Source of the DNA: Halobacteriovorax marinus | GTDB lineage: Bacteria; Bdellovibrionota; Bacteriovoracia; Bacteriovoracales; Bacteriovoracaceae | Length of the DNA: 64,000 nt | NCBI GenBank assembly: GCA_002163155.1 | Contig: MAAO01000004.1 | Location: 310,001-374,000 of the forward strand | Reading direction: 5' to 3' | Shown here: piece after piece, positions 18,010 to 27,321 of the stretch | How the letters are laid out: each line of letters starts with the position of its first letter | How positions within the stretch are numbered: the first letter of the stretch is position 1 | The notes under the pieces: generated by a model | Told to the model about the DNA's origin: nothing | The model's input: the letters and a program-made list of their open reading frames with translations, nothing else | Database searches by the model: none | Made by a program: the position numbers and the translations under genes

Positions 18010-18891
18010 TCATCTCGTTTTCATTAGAACAAACTCTAGATAAAACGGCCTTCCATTGTGAGAAAACTCTACAGTAATATTGGGTCCCTTAAAGAAGTGC
18101 TTAAAAGTGACATCCTCTCCATATTCTATAGAAGAGGGAGAAAAGGTAAAATCTTTTCCAGAAGTTTGAAGTTTTCTCGTGGCATATTCTAAGACTTGGT
18201 TAAAAAATTCATTCAAGAAGTGTGTATTCTTATCTGAAAGTTTTAGAATCTCAATGTCTTTACCCTTATTAACTATTGATGAATAAACATCTAGAGGCAT
18301 TCCCAAATTGACGCTTCCCTTAATATCATCATTACTAAGTAATGAGGAACAAGTGATGCTCATACTTATTTTTTCATCATTCTCTCTAACAAAGACTCGT
18401 TTAAATTCAACTTCACTAAAGAAACTTAAACTCGCAACTTTTATTATCGCCTCAGAAAAAGGATTCATTAATTTAACGTTGGTGACATTCTCAAACTTAC
18501 TTAACACTTTAATGTTAAGGGACTTATTTAAGTATTCGTTAAAGCGATCACTATCAAAGGGTTTACTCATATAGGTAAGATTCTTAATTTTTCCAGGACC
18601 TTCTTTATCAGGTTCAACAAACCCGGAGAAAATTAAAATATTTGAGGGAACAACTTCTTTTTTCATTCTGAGAATATGCTTTAACATATTCCCACCTTTC
18701 ATGTGAGGCATATTTAAGTCTGTAATAAGAAGGTCATACTTAGTGACTTCGATTTTGGTAAGACCCTCATGCCCGTTGAAAGCATGAGTGATATAAGTAT
18801 CTTTGCAAACGGAGCTAATATAGTCCTCAAGAAAATCATGGATTCCATGATCATCATCTACAATACAAATTTTCTTTCGGGCTAAGCTCAT
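18010..18891 (-). CDS. receiver-CheX fusion protein
   Basis: This is a response regulator with a receiver at 7-125 (D12/D13, phosphoacceptor D58 in ITDLNMPHM, K110 in MSKPF). It is followed by a CheX-like domain at about 142-292: MNPFSEAIIKVASLSFF, GSVNLGMPLDVYSSI, then LNEFFNQVLEYATRKL and SPSSIEYGE. The CheC/CheX active-site pattern ExxN...P is present as E228, N231 and P252. CheX enzymes dephosphorylate CheY-P, so this protein could hydrolyse its own or a partner receiver's phosphate. No DNA-binding domain and no adjacent kinase are present. There is no clear Shine-Dalgarno before the ATG. Confidence 0.8.
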   Translation of the reverse strand: MSLARKKICIVDDDHGIHDFLEDYISSVCKDTYITHAFNGHEGLTKIEVTKYDLLITDLNMPHMKGGNMLKHILRMKKEVVPSNILIFSGFVEPDKEGPGKIKNLTYMSKPFDSDRFNEYLNKSLNIKVLSKFENVTNVKLMNPFSEAIIKVASLSFFSEVEFKRVFVRENDEKISMSITCSSLLSNDDIKGSVNLGMPLDVYSSIVNKGKDIEILKLSDKNTHFLNEFFNQVLEYATRKLQTSGKDFTFSPSSIEYGEDVTFKHFFKGPNITVEFSHNGRPFYLEFVLMKTR

Positions 18892-18937
18892 AAAAACTAT
18901 TCGGAACTTACACCCAAGAAGAAAACTTAATTTATAT

Positions 18938-20971
18938 TTAAGAGAGTTCGAAGGTTTTTAAGATAAAGGCGTAAGTTAAGGCCTCTTCCTTTAAATATTC
19001 AAACCTTCCACTAGCTCCCCCGTGACCTGCATCCATATTTGTAAATAATTGAACAATTGAATCAGACTGATTTAAATCACGTATTTTAGAGATCCACTTT
19101 GATGGCTCCCAATAGGTAACTCTTGGATCATTTAATCCTGCAGTGGCTAAGATATTAGGGTATTTAATTTCTTTTAAATTATCATAGGGAGAATAGGATA
19201 AAATATAATCGTAGTATTCCTTATCCTCCGGATTTCCCCATTCTTTATATTCAATTTGTGTAAGAGGAAGATCTTTATCAAGCATTGTTGTTAAAACATC
19301 AACAAAGGGAACTTGTGCAATAATTGTTTTATAGACCTCTGGTGCCAAATTTGTAATGGCCCCCATTAGTAGTCCTCCAGCACTTCCACCCATCGCCGCA
19401 ACATTACCAATACTACCGTACCCAAGACGACATAATTCCTTAGTAGCATCTATGAAGTCAAAGAAAGTATTATTCTTTTTTAAAAATTTACCATTTTCAT
19501 ACCACTTTCTTCCGAGAGTAGAACTGCCTCTAGGATGAATTATAGCGAAGTTAAATCCTCTTTCAACTAGTGACAAGAAATCGTCTTTAAAACTTGGATC
19601 CACTGAAGAGCCATAAGAACCATAACCGTAGACAAATAATGGAGCAGCTCCATCTAAAACGGTATCGGCCTTTATTAGAATAGATGCAGGAATAAGCTCT
19701 CCATCTCTACCTTTTAAGTTTAATCGTTCGACCTTATAGTCGACACCATTAAATCCAGGTACCTCTTGTGTCTTCAAACACGTTTTCTCTCCACTATAAA
19801 TATCAAAATCATAAACAGACTCAGGGCTATTTAAAGAAGAATAAACGAATCTAAACGTACTAGTGTTATATTCAAAATTTTCCCCTTCGGAGGCACTATA
19901 GGCACTTTGAGGAAATTCAATAAGTTTCGTTTCGTTAGTTGCATGAAAAATGATTTGAAATTTCTTTAAACCCTTCTCTCTATAAGTTAATAGAGCAAAA
20001 TCCTTAAAAGATTCATAACTCAATAGATAACGATCATCTGAACCAGGGATAACTTCTTGCCAATACTCACTAGAGCAATTTTCTACCGACGTTTTTACGA
20101 CACGAAAATTTTCATGTTTATCGTTGGTCAGTAGATAGAAGTCACCTTCAAAATGATCAACATCATATTCAAATTTCTCATGTCTTTTCTCTACAAGAGT
20201 AATGGCAGCTTTAGGATCGTCAGCACTAAGATAAGAGTATTCACTTGAAATGGCTCCTGCACTAGCTGTGTAGATAAATTTGTCATCTGTACTTTTCATA
20301 CAATAGACAAAGTATTCACCATTATTTTCTGTATAGATTACTCGATCTTTCTCTTGGGTAGTGCCTAGTTTATGCACCCTGACTTCGTAAGGCCTAAGTT
20401 GCTCATTTAAAACATTGTAACAAAAATGTTCACTATCATTAAACCAACTGATTGAAGAATAAGCACTCTCTAAAACTTCTTCTTTTAATGAATCCGTCTT
20501 AAGATCTTTAATGTAGATTTTGTATATTTCAGATCCTTCATCGTCCACCGCATAGGCCATGAGATTGCCATCAGGCGAAATACTGTAAGTTCCCACATCC
20601 ATAAATTCTTTATCAATGGCAAGTTCGTTTACATTTAGAAGTACTTCCTCTTCACCTGCTAAACTCTTTTTCCGACAATGAATGGCGTACTCTTGACCTT
20701 TTTCATATCTATCATAGTAGTAGTAACCATTATCAAGAGCGGGTACCGTTTGGTCCTCTTCCTTCTTTCTAGCTCTCAGCTCTTTATAGAGGTCCTCTTG
20801 CAACTTCTTTGTGTCACTTAGGTAATGATCAGTGTAAGTATTCTCAGAGCTCAGATGGGACAGTACATCCTTGTCATCTTCAAGATTCCTCATCCAATAA
20901 TATTCGTCATTGCGAACATGATCATGAGTTTTCATTAAATGTTGAACTTTTTTTGGTTTAGGACATTTCAC
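18938..20971 (-). CDS. ptrB: oligopeptidase B-like S9 serine peptidase
   Basis: This is a prolyl-oligopeptidase-family serine peptidase that cleaves short peptides, typically after Arg/Lys. The N-terminal beta-propeller begins with HDHVRNDEYYWMRNL. The C-terminal alpha/beta-hydrolase carries GGSAGGLLMGA (catalytic Ser near residue 525), LNDPRVTYWEPSKW (Asp) and DAGHGGASGRFEYLKE (His). AAGGAG lies 6 nt before a GTG at 20971, which I take as the start; a TTG eight codons earlier has no site. The 677 residues are usual for the family. No signal peptide is present, so it is cytoplasmic. In a predator it could help degrade imported prey peptides (inference). Confidence 0.92.
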   Translation of the reverse strand: MKCPKPKKVQHLMKTHDHVRNDEYYWMRNLEDDKDVLSHLSSENTYTDHYLSDTKKLQEDLYKELRARKKEEDQTVPALDNGYYYYDRYEKGQEYAIHCRKKSLAGEEEVLLNVNELAIDKEFMDVGTYSISPDGNLMAYAVDDEGSEIYKIYIKDLKTDSLKEEVLESAYSSISWFNDSEHFCYNVLNEQLRPYEVRVHKLGTTQEKDRVIYTENNGEYFVYCMKSTDDKFIYTASAGAISSEYSYLSADDPKAAITLVEKRHEKFEYDVDHFEGDFYLLTNDKHENFRVVKTSVENCSSEYWQEVIPGSDDRYLLSYESFKDFALLTYREKGLKKFQIIFHATNETKLIEFPQSAYSASEGENFEYNTSTFRFVYSSLNSPESVYDFDIYSGEKTCLKTQEVPGFNGVDYKVERLNLKGRDGELIPASILIKADTVLDGAAPLFVYGYGSYGSSVDPSFKDDFLSLVERGFNFAIIHPRGSSTLGRKWYENGKFLKKNNTFFDFIDATKELCRLGYGSIGNVAAMGGSAGGLLMGAITNLAPEVYKTIIAQVPFVDVLTTMLDKDLPLTQIEYKEWGNPEDKEYYDYILSYSPYDNLKEIKYPNILATAGLNDPRVTYWEPSKWISKIRDLNQSDSIVQLFTNMDAGHGGASGRFEYLKEEALTYAFILKTFELS

Positions 20972-21028
20972 AGAACTCTCCTTAGCGTTTATCAATATAC
21001 TCAGCTAAGAAGAATAAAAAGGAAAGTT

Positions 21029-21973
21029 TTATGATAAATATATGAGATTGCTCTTTTCTTTAATTTCAACTTTCCCAAGGGCCGCTTGCAGGGAAACCTC
21101 TAAAGGAGCATCCTCCATAAGGGGAATATCGCTATCAACCGACACTTTTAGACCAACTGCCGTAGCATTTACAGGAATACCTTCAGGAACGATTATTTTA
21201 GCATCACACTTAGCTGATTTTATATTAATCCCTTGTGCTGCTCCAGTTGGAGTCACCTCAAGGTGCACTTCTCCCATCCCAAGCTCTACATTGGCATTTC
21301 CCACTAAATTATGAGCGTGAACTTTAGCACTGCCACCCTGCACACTTAAGTCAGAGACTTGTGAGTAAGCGACTATTTTACCAAAACCCATTTGAACATT
21401 TAAAGCGACAGGAACTTCTCGTAAGTCGAGCTCACCCTTACCAATTTTTATAAGTATAGAAAGATTTTTAGGAATTTGAATTTCAAGAGTATCTTCTTCC
21501 TTAGTCATTCCCTTTAGAAAAAGCTCTCCCTCTTCTCTTATGTGACCAACTACTCCATTCTCACTTCTACAAATGACTTCTCCGTTGGGTGATTCTGAAA
21601 CTCTAACAACTCCCTTTTCAAGAAGAATCTCAAGGTCAGTAAGGCCAGTTGCACTTAATTGAAGCTCACGACCTAAAGAGATTTGATAATTTTTGTCATC
21701 ACCAAAATCAATTTTAAATTCTTTGTTTTTAATATTTTTTAATGAAAATTTAGCGAGTGCTCCAACCGTTAAGACCACTGCTACCACTGCTAATAGAATA
21801 AATCCAAGGACGACACCTATAAGTGGCAACAAGAAGAAAATGACTCCTCCAACTACTACGGCCGCAATCAAAACACCCAGTACGATGGCAAATAACTTAC
21901 CAAGGGGGCTTTTCATCTCTACTCCAGCTAACATTATTTTACTCTTAGGCATCTTAAAATCTCCAAATTTCAT
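21029..21973 (-). CDS. membrane-anchored adhesin-like (DUF4097-type) protein
   Basis: The protein has two closely spaced transmembrane helices at about 28-72 (AIVLGVLIAAVVVGGVIFF, then LIGVVLGFILLAVVAVV). A repetitive beta-strand region at about 105-310 resembles the right-handed helix of DUF4097 'putative adhesin' proteins (LEIQIPKNLSILIKIGKG, NVQMGFGKIVA, ANVELGMGEVHLEV). The repeated ...GxG-K/E-V pattern is typical of that fold. A promoter TTCAAC-17-TATAGT ends 10 nt before the ATG, giving a leader of only 3-4 nt and no Shine-Dalgarno. Function unknown. Confidence 0.65.
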   Translation of the reverse strand: MKFGDFKMPKSKIMLAGVEMKSPLGKLFAIVLGVLIAAVVVGGVIFFLLPLIGVVLGFILLAVVAVVLTVGALAKFSLKNIKNKEFKIDFGDDKNYQISLGRELQLSATGLTDLEILLEKGVVRVSESPNGEVICRSENGVVGHIREEGELFLKGMTKEEDTLEIQIPKNLSILIKIGKGELDLREVPVALNVQMGFGKIVAYSQVSDLSVQGGSAKVHAHNLVGNANVELGMGEVHLEVTPTGAAQGINIKSAKCDAKIIVPEGIPVNATAVGLKVSVDSDIPLMEDAPLEVSLQAALGKVEIKEKSNLIYLS

Positions 21974-22077
21974 GGCCGATCTTACTATAAATAGAGATTA
22001 AACTTTGTTGAATTGAAATTTTTTCAAGAAGTGATTCTAATTACTTAGGTGATTATTAAAGAATTTAAAGGGAAAAT

Positions 22078-22154
<77 letters not shown>

Positions 22155-22191
22155 ACAAAGTATTGAAAATACGATTTTCAAAGGTGAGGTC

Positions 22192-22220
22192 ATAGTAGGG
22201 TATCGGAGTTCTTTTGTCTA
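22192..22220 (-). promoter_or_regulatory. promoter of tRNA-fMet
   Basis: Read on the minus strand, TAGACA (22215-22220), a 17-bp spacer and TACTAT (22192-22197) lie about 38 bp upstream of the mature tRNA 5' end. Confidence 0.6.
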
Positions 22221-22335
22221 GTGTAAAAGAGCACAGAAAAAAAAGTATTTTTATCCAGCTTAAAATCCTAAAACTATTAGAAATAATGGCGAAGAGTAAT
22301 TAGACACACCTTGAAACTAGCAAGAAGGATTATTT

Positions 22336-22653
22336 ATGAGCGGTGCAACTTCAAAAAATGAAAGAGTCTTTATTGAGATCGATGCTTCAGAATTAACTGA
22401 TTCACAAATCAGATTAATCAAATCGATCAATATGATGTTACAACATGTACTTATGACTGATGATGAGGAAGAGTTTTTTGATGGAAGTGCTGAGTTTATG
22501 AGGATGTGTGCCTCTCTCATTAAGAAAGCTCACTTTGCGGAAGATCTAAAAGGTGTAAACAATATTCCTTACGCTCAACAAGCTCTAGAGTACTCAATGG
22601 ATATCCTACAAGAGCACATTACAAATTCAAATGTTGTCAGTTACGACAATTAA
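22336..22653 (+). CDS. small acidic cytoplasmic hypothetical protein
   Basis: This 105-residue protein has no signal or membrane segment and is predicted helical, with a strongly acidic patch TDDEEEFFDGS. AAGGA lies 8 nt upstream of the ATG, and an intrinsic terminator follows 27 bp after the stop, so it is a monocistronic unit. I do not recognise the family. Confidence 0.75.
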   Translation: MSGATSKNERVFIEIDASELTDSQIRLIKSINMMLQHVLMTDDEEEFFDGSAEFMRMCASLIKKAHFAEDLKGVNNIPYAQQALEYSMDILQEHITNSNVVSYDN

Positions 22654-22680
22654 GAAATCAAAGAAAATTTAAAAATAATG

Positions 22681-22706
22681 GCCTTGTTTCTAACGAGGCT
22701 TTTTTT
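22681..22706 (+). terminator. intrinsic terminator
   Basis: GCCTTGTT pairs with AACGAGGC (one G-T pair, TCT loop), followed by seven T residues. Confidence 0.88.
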
Positions 22707-22724
22707 ATTTCCGATAAGTTCTAT

Positions 22725-23987
22725 ATGAAAATCTATATCACTTTATTTATTTTAATAAGCTGCTCACTCTCTTTCTCTAAAGAATTCTCGTGTAAGGACA
22801 TTAAAGAGAGAGAACTCAAGGTCAATAATTCAGTCACGATACAAATTCAAAATATAGACGGAGTTTGCTCATTTGGAGTTATCACTTCAAAAGCTTCAAA
22901 AAAATTCAACTACTCCCCCCATACTCACAAGGCCTTTAGAAAGTGGACCTTTCAATCAAGTGGAAAGATTCTCATTCTAAATAGTTTTCAATCGGGACCA
23001 ACTGATAGTTCAAGTACCAGCTACAAAGCCTACCAAACATTTCCAAATCACCATGAGCTAAAACTAAAAACTTCTTCTGACGGAAGCTTCTCAATGAGTT
23101 TGCCAAATGGAACTTCGGTTTTTTTCAATGATGATGGAAGCTTTAATCAAAGCAAAACAACTGATTTAAAAATTAAAGATATACCCATTACTATTCCCGA
23201 TATCCCAAAGAGTAAATCAGAAGAAAGATATAATGAACTTAGTCATCTAAGTTATAAAGATCCAAAGAAAGTGGGTATAAGAGTCTTTCATAGACAGAAA
23301 TATGCCGCTCAAACTTCTAGATCAATAGGCTTTGAAACTAAGAAAGGAATGTATATCCCACTTGGTGTTGAGATGGGAAAAATACCAGGCAATAGCACAT
23401 CCAAGAGCTATACTCTCTTCGGTATTGATGACCAGAAATTATGTAAGAAGAAGATGCCAGCACATTTCTACTTTAACTACCTAGTTAAATGCTCCACAAA
23501 TAAGCCTAACTCTAGATGTGCCTGCAAACAGACAAATGAAGAAGCCAACGAGCTTTTTAAAATAAATGAATCCTATGAAAAAGAACTCACTGAGTTAAAA
23601 TTTAAAATCTTTAACTCAACAGGAACAAATCGTCTAAGTATAGAAAAGAGAATTGAAGAATTAAAAATATTAATCAGTCCAAACATCTTTAAAGAAGTCT
23701 ATTTCTATTGCAGTCTAGACCGAAATGAAGCGAAGAAATTTGTCTCCAATAGGAAAATCGCAAAAGATCACAGAGAAATTGAAGGGGTAAAAGTCAAAGA
23801 CACAAGTAGTGTCATTAAAAAGTTGATTTCTTCAGGACAGTGCCCTCGCTTAAAATCAATCATGCATGATTGTGTAGACTGTAGAAAAGATAATCTCATG
23901 GAGACCAAATCCATAGATAAGACCCTTGATCAAATTAATGATGTTCTTGAATCAGTAAAAGATGTTATGGAAACTGTTAAAGACTAG
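22725..23987 (+). CDS. secreted hypothetical protein, cysteine-containing
   Basis: This is an exported protein of 420 residues with signal peptide KIYITLFILISCSLSFSKEF; cleavage is probably after LSFS or SFSK. The mature protein is lysine-rich, with scattered cysteines (KCSTNKPNSRCACKQ and CPRLKSIMHDCVDCRK). A predicted helical segment at 275-310 has the heptad-like NESYEKELTELKFKI. Family unknown. No Shine-Dalgarno is visible before the ATG. It converges with a lipoprotein gene with a 4-bp overlap. Confidence 0.75.
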   Translation: MKIYITLFILISCSLSFSKEFSCKDIKERELKVNNSVTIQIQNIDGVCSFGVITSKASKKFNYSPHTHKAFRKWTFQSSGKILILNSFQSGPTDSSSTSYKAYQTFPNHHELKLKTSSDGSFSMSLPNGTSVFFNDDGSFNQSKTTDLKIKDIPITIPDIPKSKSEERYNELSHLSYKDPKKVGIRVFHRQKYAAQTSRSIGFETKKGMYIPLGVEMGKIPGNSTSKSYTLFGIDDQKLCKKKMPAHFYFNYLVKCSTNKPNSRCACKQTNEEANELFKINESYEKELTELKFKIFNSTGTNRLSIEKRIEELKILISPNIFKEVYFYCSLDRNEAKKFVSNRKIAKDHREIEGVKVKDTSSVIKKLISSGQCPRLKSIMHDCVDCRKDNLMETKSIDKTLDQINDVLESVKDVMETVKD

Positions 23988-24484
23988 TAGTTTGCTTCAA
24001 TTTCTTCTGAAGAGAATATTTTGGAAGATCTTACAAACTCTTTGAAAGTCGAAAGCATATTTTTATTATGAAAGATGTCAAAACCATTCTGAATTTCACA
24101 ACTAAGTGAACTTAGTTCTAACTCATTATCATTAAAATAAACTGTATAGCTGAAAGTATTATAAACAGTACTTATATAGAAACTATCTCTTTTTACATTG
24201 AGAATAGTTTTCACCTTTATAGATCGATCCAAATTACTGTGCCTATAAGAAATAACACAGAGACTAGAATCTGCCTTATATTCAACACTTTTAGAGTAAA
24301 CAGGTAGAGAAATTTCCTTATCAAAAGAAAACCCCCCTAAACTCTTCTTAATTGCTGGAGTAGAAGTTTCGCCACTAGGAACAACTACAACTTCTTTAGG
24401 TTGATTATACTGATTTGTAACCTGGTCAGGTTTACAGCTCGTAAACAAACTTAAAACTATTGTAATAAAGACTAATGACTTCAT
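23984..24484 (-). CDS. small predicted lipoprotein
   Basis: This is a 166-residue protein with signal peptide and lipobox (MKSLVFITIVLSLFTSC, lipidated Cys17) followed by KPDQVTNQ, similar to the post-cysteine CKPPEV of the lipoprotein at 1333-2598. The rest is beta-rich (AVEYK..., FSYTVYFNDNELELSSLSC) with no family I recognise. GGAG precedes the ATG by 7 nt. It follows rluB divergently in position but is on the same strand, 20 bp downstream, so it may be cotranscribed. Confidence 0.75.
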   Translation of the reverse strand: MKSLVFITIVLSLFTSCKPDQVTNQYNQPKEVVVVPSGETSTPAIKKSLGGFSFDKEISLPVYSKSVEYKADSSLCVISYRHSNLDRSIKVKTILNVKRDSFYISTVYNTFSYTVYFNDNELELSSLSCEIQNGFDIFHNKNMLSTFKEFVRSSKIFSSEEIEANY

Positions 24485-24503
24485 TATCTACTCCAATAAG
24501 ATA

Positions 24504-25532
24504 TTACTTAACGACAACAGCATGAGGGAAAGAAGTTGTATCTGACTTCTTCTTCTCTCTTAGAGCTTTCCTCTTCTTTCTATCAAAGTGAGCTTCGTCT
24601 CTTTTTGCTAAACTAGCTGCAGAAGCTTGTTCTTTCTCTCTGATTTTTCTTTCATCGAGCTCTTTAACAGTTTGATTGTATGTTGATTTTCTATACTTGA
24701 TCCATGCTTCATCATCTGCAGAAGTTCCAGACTGTGCGCCCTTCTTCTTCAGATTGATTGATTTCTTGGCAGAAACCCAAGCTGTACCATTATTAGTTTT
24801 TTGACCATTTTCATCTAAGCCAAGAAGGTTTAAAAGTTGCTTCTTAGCGATGTAGCGAAACTTGCCAGGAGCAATTCCATCTACAGTTAAACCTTCAACA
24901 GCGATACGCTTAAGCTTATCAACAGTCAGACCACAGGCTTCACAGATTTTTCTAATCTCTCTGTTCTTACCTTCACCTAGTCTAAACTCTAACCATGTCT
25001 TATTTGGAAGTTGTTTAATAACTCTAACCGAAAGTGGTTTTGCAAAACCGTCTTCAAGCTGAACACCGGCCCTTAGTTTCTTTAGAATTGTATCTGTAAC
25101 TGAACCAAAAACTTTAACTTCATAAACTTTTGTAATATTAAAGCTAGGGTGCATGATCATGTTGGCAACTTCACCATCATTTGTAAGGATGAGTAGTCCT
25201 TCAGAAAGGTAATCCAGTCTACCGACAGGATAAATTCTTTCAGAAACTTCCATACAAAGATCCATCACAGTTTTTCTTTCTTGTGGATCGCTAACAGTTG
25301 TTACGTAAGCTCTTGGCTTATTCATAACAAGATAAACTTTATCAACACTTCCAAGATCTGCTACGTGTCCATCAACGACAACAGCATCAATATCAGGATC
25401 AATTTTTGTTCCTAGGATTCTAACTGTTTCGCCATTTACTTCAACACGCCCCTGCGCGATAAGCTCTTCAGCTTTTCTTCTTGAAGTAACTCCACAATCA
25501 GCAATAAATTTTTGTAATCTTATTTGAGACAT
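24504..25532 (-). CDS. rluB: 23S rRNA pseudouridine synthase RluB family
   Basis: This enzyme isomerises a uridine in helix 80 of 23S rRNA (E. coli U2605 for RluB). Residues 3-50 are an S4 RNA-binding domain (RLQKFIADCGVTSRRKAEELI). The catalytic motif is GRLDYLSEGLLILTNDG with Asp near residue 107. EGKNREIRKICEACG is the family C-terminal signature. Beyond about residue 245 there is a lysine-rich basic tail. AAGGAG lies before the ATG, directly downstream of a GCCGT-G-ACGGC palindrome. It is the last core gene of the M50-scpA-scpB-rluB unit. Confidence 0.92.
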   Translation of the reverse strand: MSQIRLQKFIADCGVTSRRKAEELIAQGRVEVNGETVRILGTKIDPDIDAVVVDGHVADLGSVDKVYLVMNKPRAYVTTVSDPQERKTVMDLCMEVSERIYPVGRLDYLSEGLLILTNDGEVANMIMHPSFNITKVYEVKVFGSVTDTILKKLRAGVQLEDGFAKPLSVRVIKQLPNKTWLEFRLGEGKNREIRKICEACGLTVDKLKRIAVEGLTVDGIAPGKFRYIAKKQLLNLLGLDENGQKTNNGTAWVSAKKSINLKKKGAQSGTSADDEAWIKYRKSTYNQTVKELDERKIREKEQASAASLAKRDEAHFDRKKRKALREKKKSDTTSFPHAVVVK

Positions 25533-25583
25533 TTGAACTCCTTAATCTGCCGTCACGGCCGTTTAAGTTAATAGGTTTAATTT

Positions 25584-25606
25584 GGGGCTAACCTATAATT
25601 AGCCCC
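25584..25606 (-). terminator. hairpin between scpB and rluB
   Basis: GGGGCTAA and TTAGCCCC form an 8-bp stem with a 7-nt loop, without a strong T-tract on the minus strand. It could partially terminate transcription or stabilise the scpB message. Confidence 0.45.
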
Positions 25607-25630
25607 GTTCAATGTCAATTGGGTGGGAAT

Positions 25631-27304
25631 TTATTCGTGACTTGTATCTTCTGAATCATTTAAGAAGCTTAAATCTAGATCTAGATCTTTTGCTTTTTCA
25701 GAGATCATTGATGTTAACTCATCGATATTACTAGCTTTCTCTTCAACATCATCCCCTGATTCCTCAAGGTCCATATCATCTAAACTACTTCCAGTGAGAT
25801 TGGCAAAAGCTTGGTCTAGTGCTGCCGCTAAAGATTGCACTTCGTCTTGGTTATCCTTAAATAGGCTTTCAGCAGATTCAATAGCATTAACTTCCACAGG
25901 ATTTATTGTAGGAATTTCCGTCATTTCCATTTCAGGAGTAATTTCAGGAAGGGCAAAAGTAACTTCTTCGCTCTCTTCTTCATTCTCTTTTTCGATGATT
26001 TCTTCCTCTTCGTCAGCTGGTTGAATTTCAATACCAGTGGCCTTAGAGATTTCTTCAACTTCCTCTTCACTCATTTCTAAATCAACCAGTAAATCCCAAT
26101 CACCTTCGATAATTGGTTCTCCAGTATCAAGATCAATCATTTGGAAGTCTTCTTCGTCCTCTTCTTCTAAAATTTCTGGAAGATTGAAAGGACCTGCAGT
26201 TAGATCTCTAATAATTTGTGGATCAGTAATTGCTGTAAAGACTTCAGAGCTAACTGATTCAGTATTGGCATCACAAACAAGTTTATTATCAAGATGTTCT
26301 TCTAAGAGATCAAATGCTGATTTTACAACTTCACCCTCTGTTGAACGCCTTTTCTTTTCTTCTAATTTAAGTGATTTAGTGAATTCTGTTTCTGCATCAA
26401 TTTCTCTAATCTTTTGCGCTAAACTATCTAATTCATCTATTTCATCAAAAGAGAATTTCTGCTTATCACCAGAATTAACAATAGTTTTAATATCAGAAAT
26501 CTTTCCAATTTCTTGTTGACTCATTTCTTCAAGCTCATGCTCAGGAGGTAATTGAGAAAGATCAGAGAGATTAAAGACCTCTAAGAACTCAGAAGTTGTT
26601 GCGTAAAGAACAGGGCGTCCAACTTCATCAGAGCGACCAGCAACCTTTACTAGCCTCTTATCCATCAATCCTCTAACGATATGAGATGAATCGACTCCTC
26701 TAATTTTTTCAACTTCTATTCTTGATACTGGTTGCTTGTATGAAATAATCGCCAAGACTTCAAGAGCTGTTGGAGTAAGAACAAGTGAATTTATTTTAAA
26801 TAGGTCTTGTACATATTTTGAGTAAGTCGCTTTTGTTCTAAATTGATAACCTTCAGCCACTTCTTGCAAACGAATACCGTGATGCTTCACTTCGTATTCT
26901 GCCTGAAGTCTTTCTAGAGAAGAGTGAATAACTCTAAGCGGGAGATCTTCATCAATTAAGTTTCTTATTTTAGCGAGAGCAACAGGTTTATCACTCATAA
27001 AGATAATAGTTTCAATAGCACCACAAATTGTTTCGAAATTAAGGCCTGTTCTTGCCTGCCATAACGTATCAATTTGCTCATCAGTAAGTTCTTCTTCAAC
27101 TTCTGTTTCAATTGTTTCATCTGAAGACATTTCCATTTCAGGATATTCAAGATCAAGATCATTAGGATATATTGGGTCCATTTGATCCATAACCTCTGCA
27201 ACATTTTCCTGAGCCATCTCTAATAGCTCATCCTCAATCACAACATTTTCGATTTGGTCCAAAATCGCTTCATTGATGTCATCTGTGTTGTTCGTATCAA
27301 TCAT
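25631..27304 (-). CDS. scpB: ScpB with long acidic extensions
   Basis: This is the kleisin-associated winged-helix subunit of the SMC-ScpAB condensin. The ScpB core is at about 90-255 (FETICGAIETIIFMSDKPV, LVLTPTALEVLAIISYKQPVS as parts, RIEVEKIRGVDSSHIVRGL and GRPVLYATT). Typical ScpB is about 190-200 residues; this one has 557. An acidic stretch of about 85 residues precedes the core and about 300 follow it, with runs such as EILEEEDEEDF and PADEEEEIIEKENEEESEE. The extensions look disordered. It follows scpA by 17 bp and acts in chromosome compaction and segregation. Confidence 0.93.
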   Translation of the reverse strand: MIDTNNTDDINEAILDQIENVVIEDELLEMAQENVAEVMDQMDPIYPNDLDLEYPEMEMSSDETIETEVEEELTDEQIDTLWQARTGLNFETICGAIETIIFMSDKPVALAKIRNLIDEDLPLRVIHSSLERLQAEYEVKHHGIRLQEVAEGYQFRTKATYSKYVQDLFKINSLVLTPTALEVLAIISYKQPVSRIEVEKIRGVDSSHIVRGLMDKRLVKVAGRSDEVGRPVLYATTSEFLEVFNLSDLSQLPPEHELEEMSQQEIGKISDIKTIVNSGDKQKFSFDEIDELDSLAQKIREIDAETEFTKSLKLEEKKRRSTEGEVVKSAFDLLEEHLDNKLVCDANTESVSSEVFTAITDPQIIRDLTAGPFNLPEILEEEDEEDFQMIDLDTGEPIIEGDWDLLVDLEMSEEEVEEISKATGIEIQPADEEEEIIEKENEEESEEVTFALPEITPEMEMTEIPTINPVEVNAIESAESLFKDNQDEVQSLAAALDQAFANLTGSSLDDMDLEESGDDVEEKASNIDELTSMISEKAKDLDLDLSFLNDSEDTSHE

Positions 27305-27321
27305 AAATCTCTCACAAAGTC

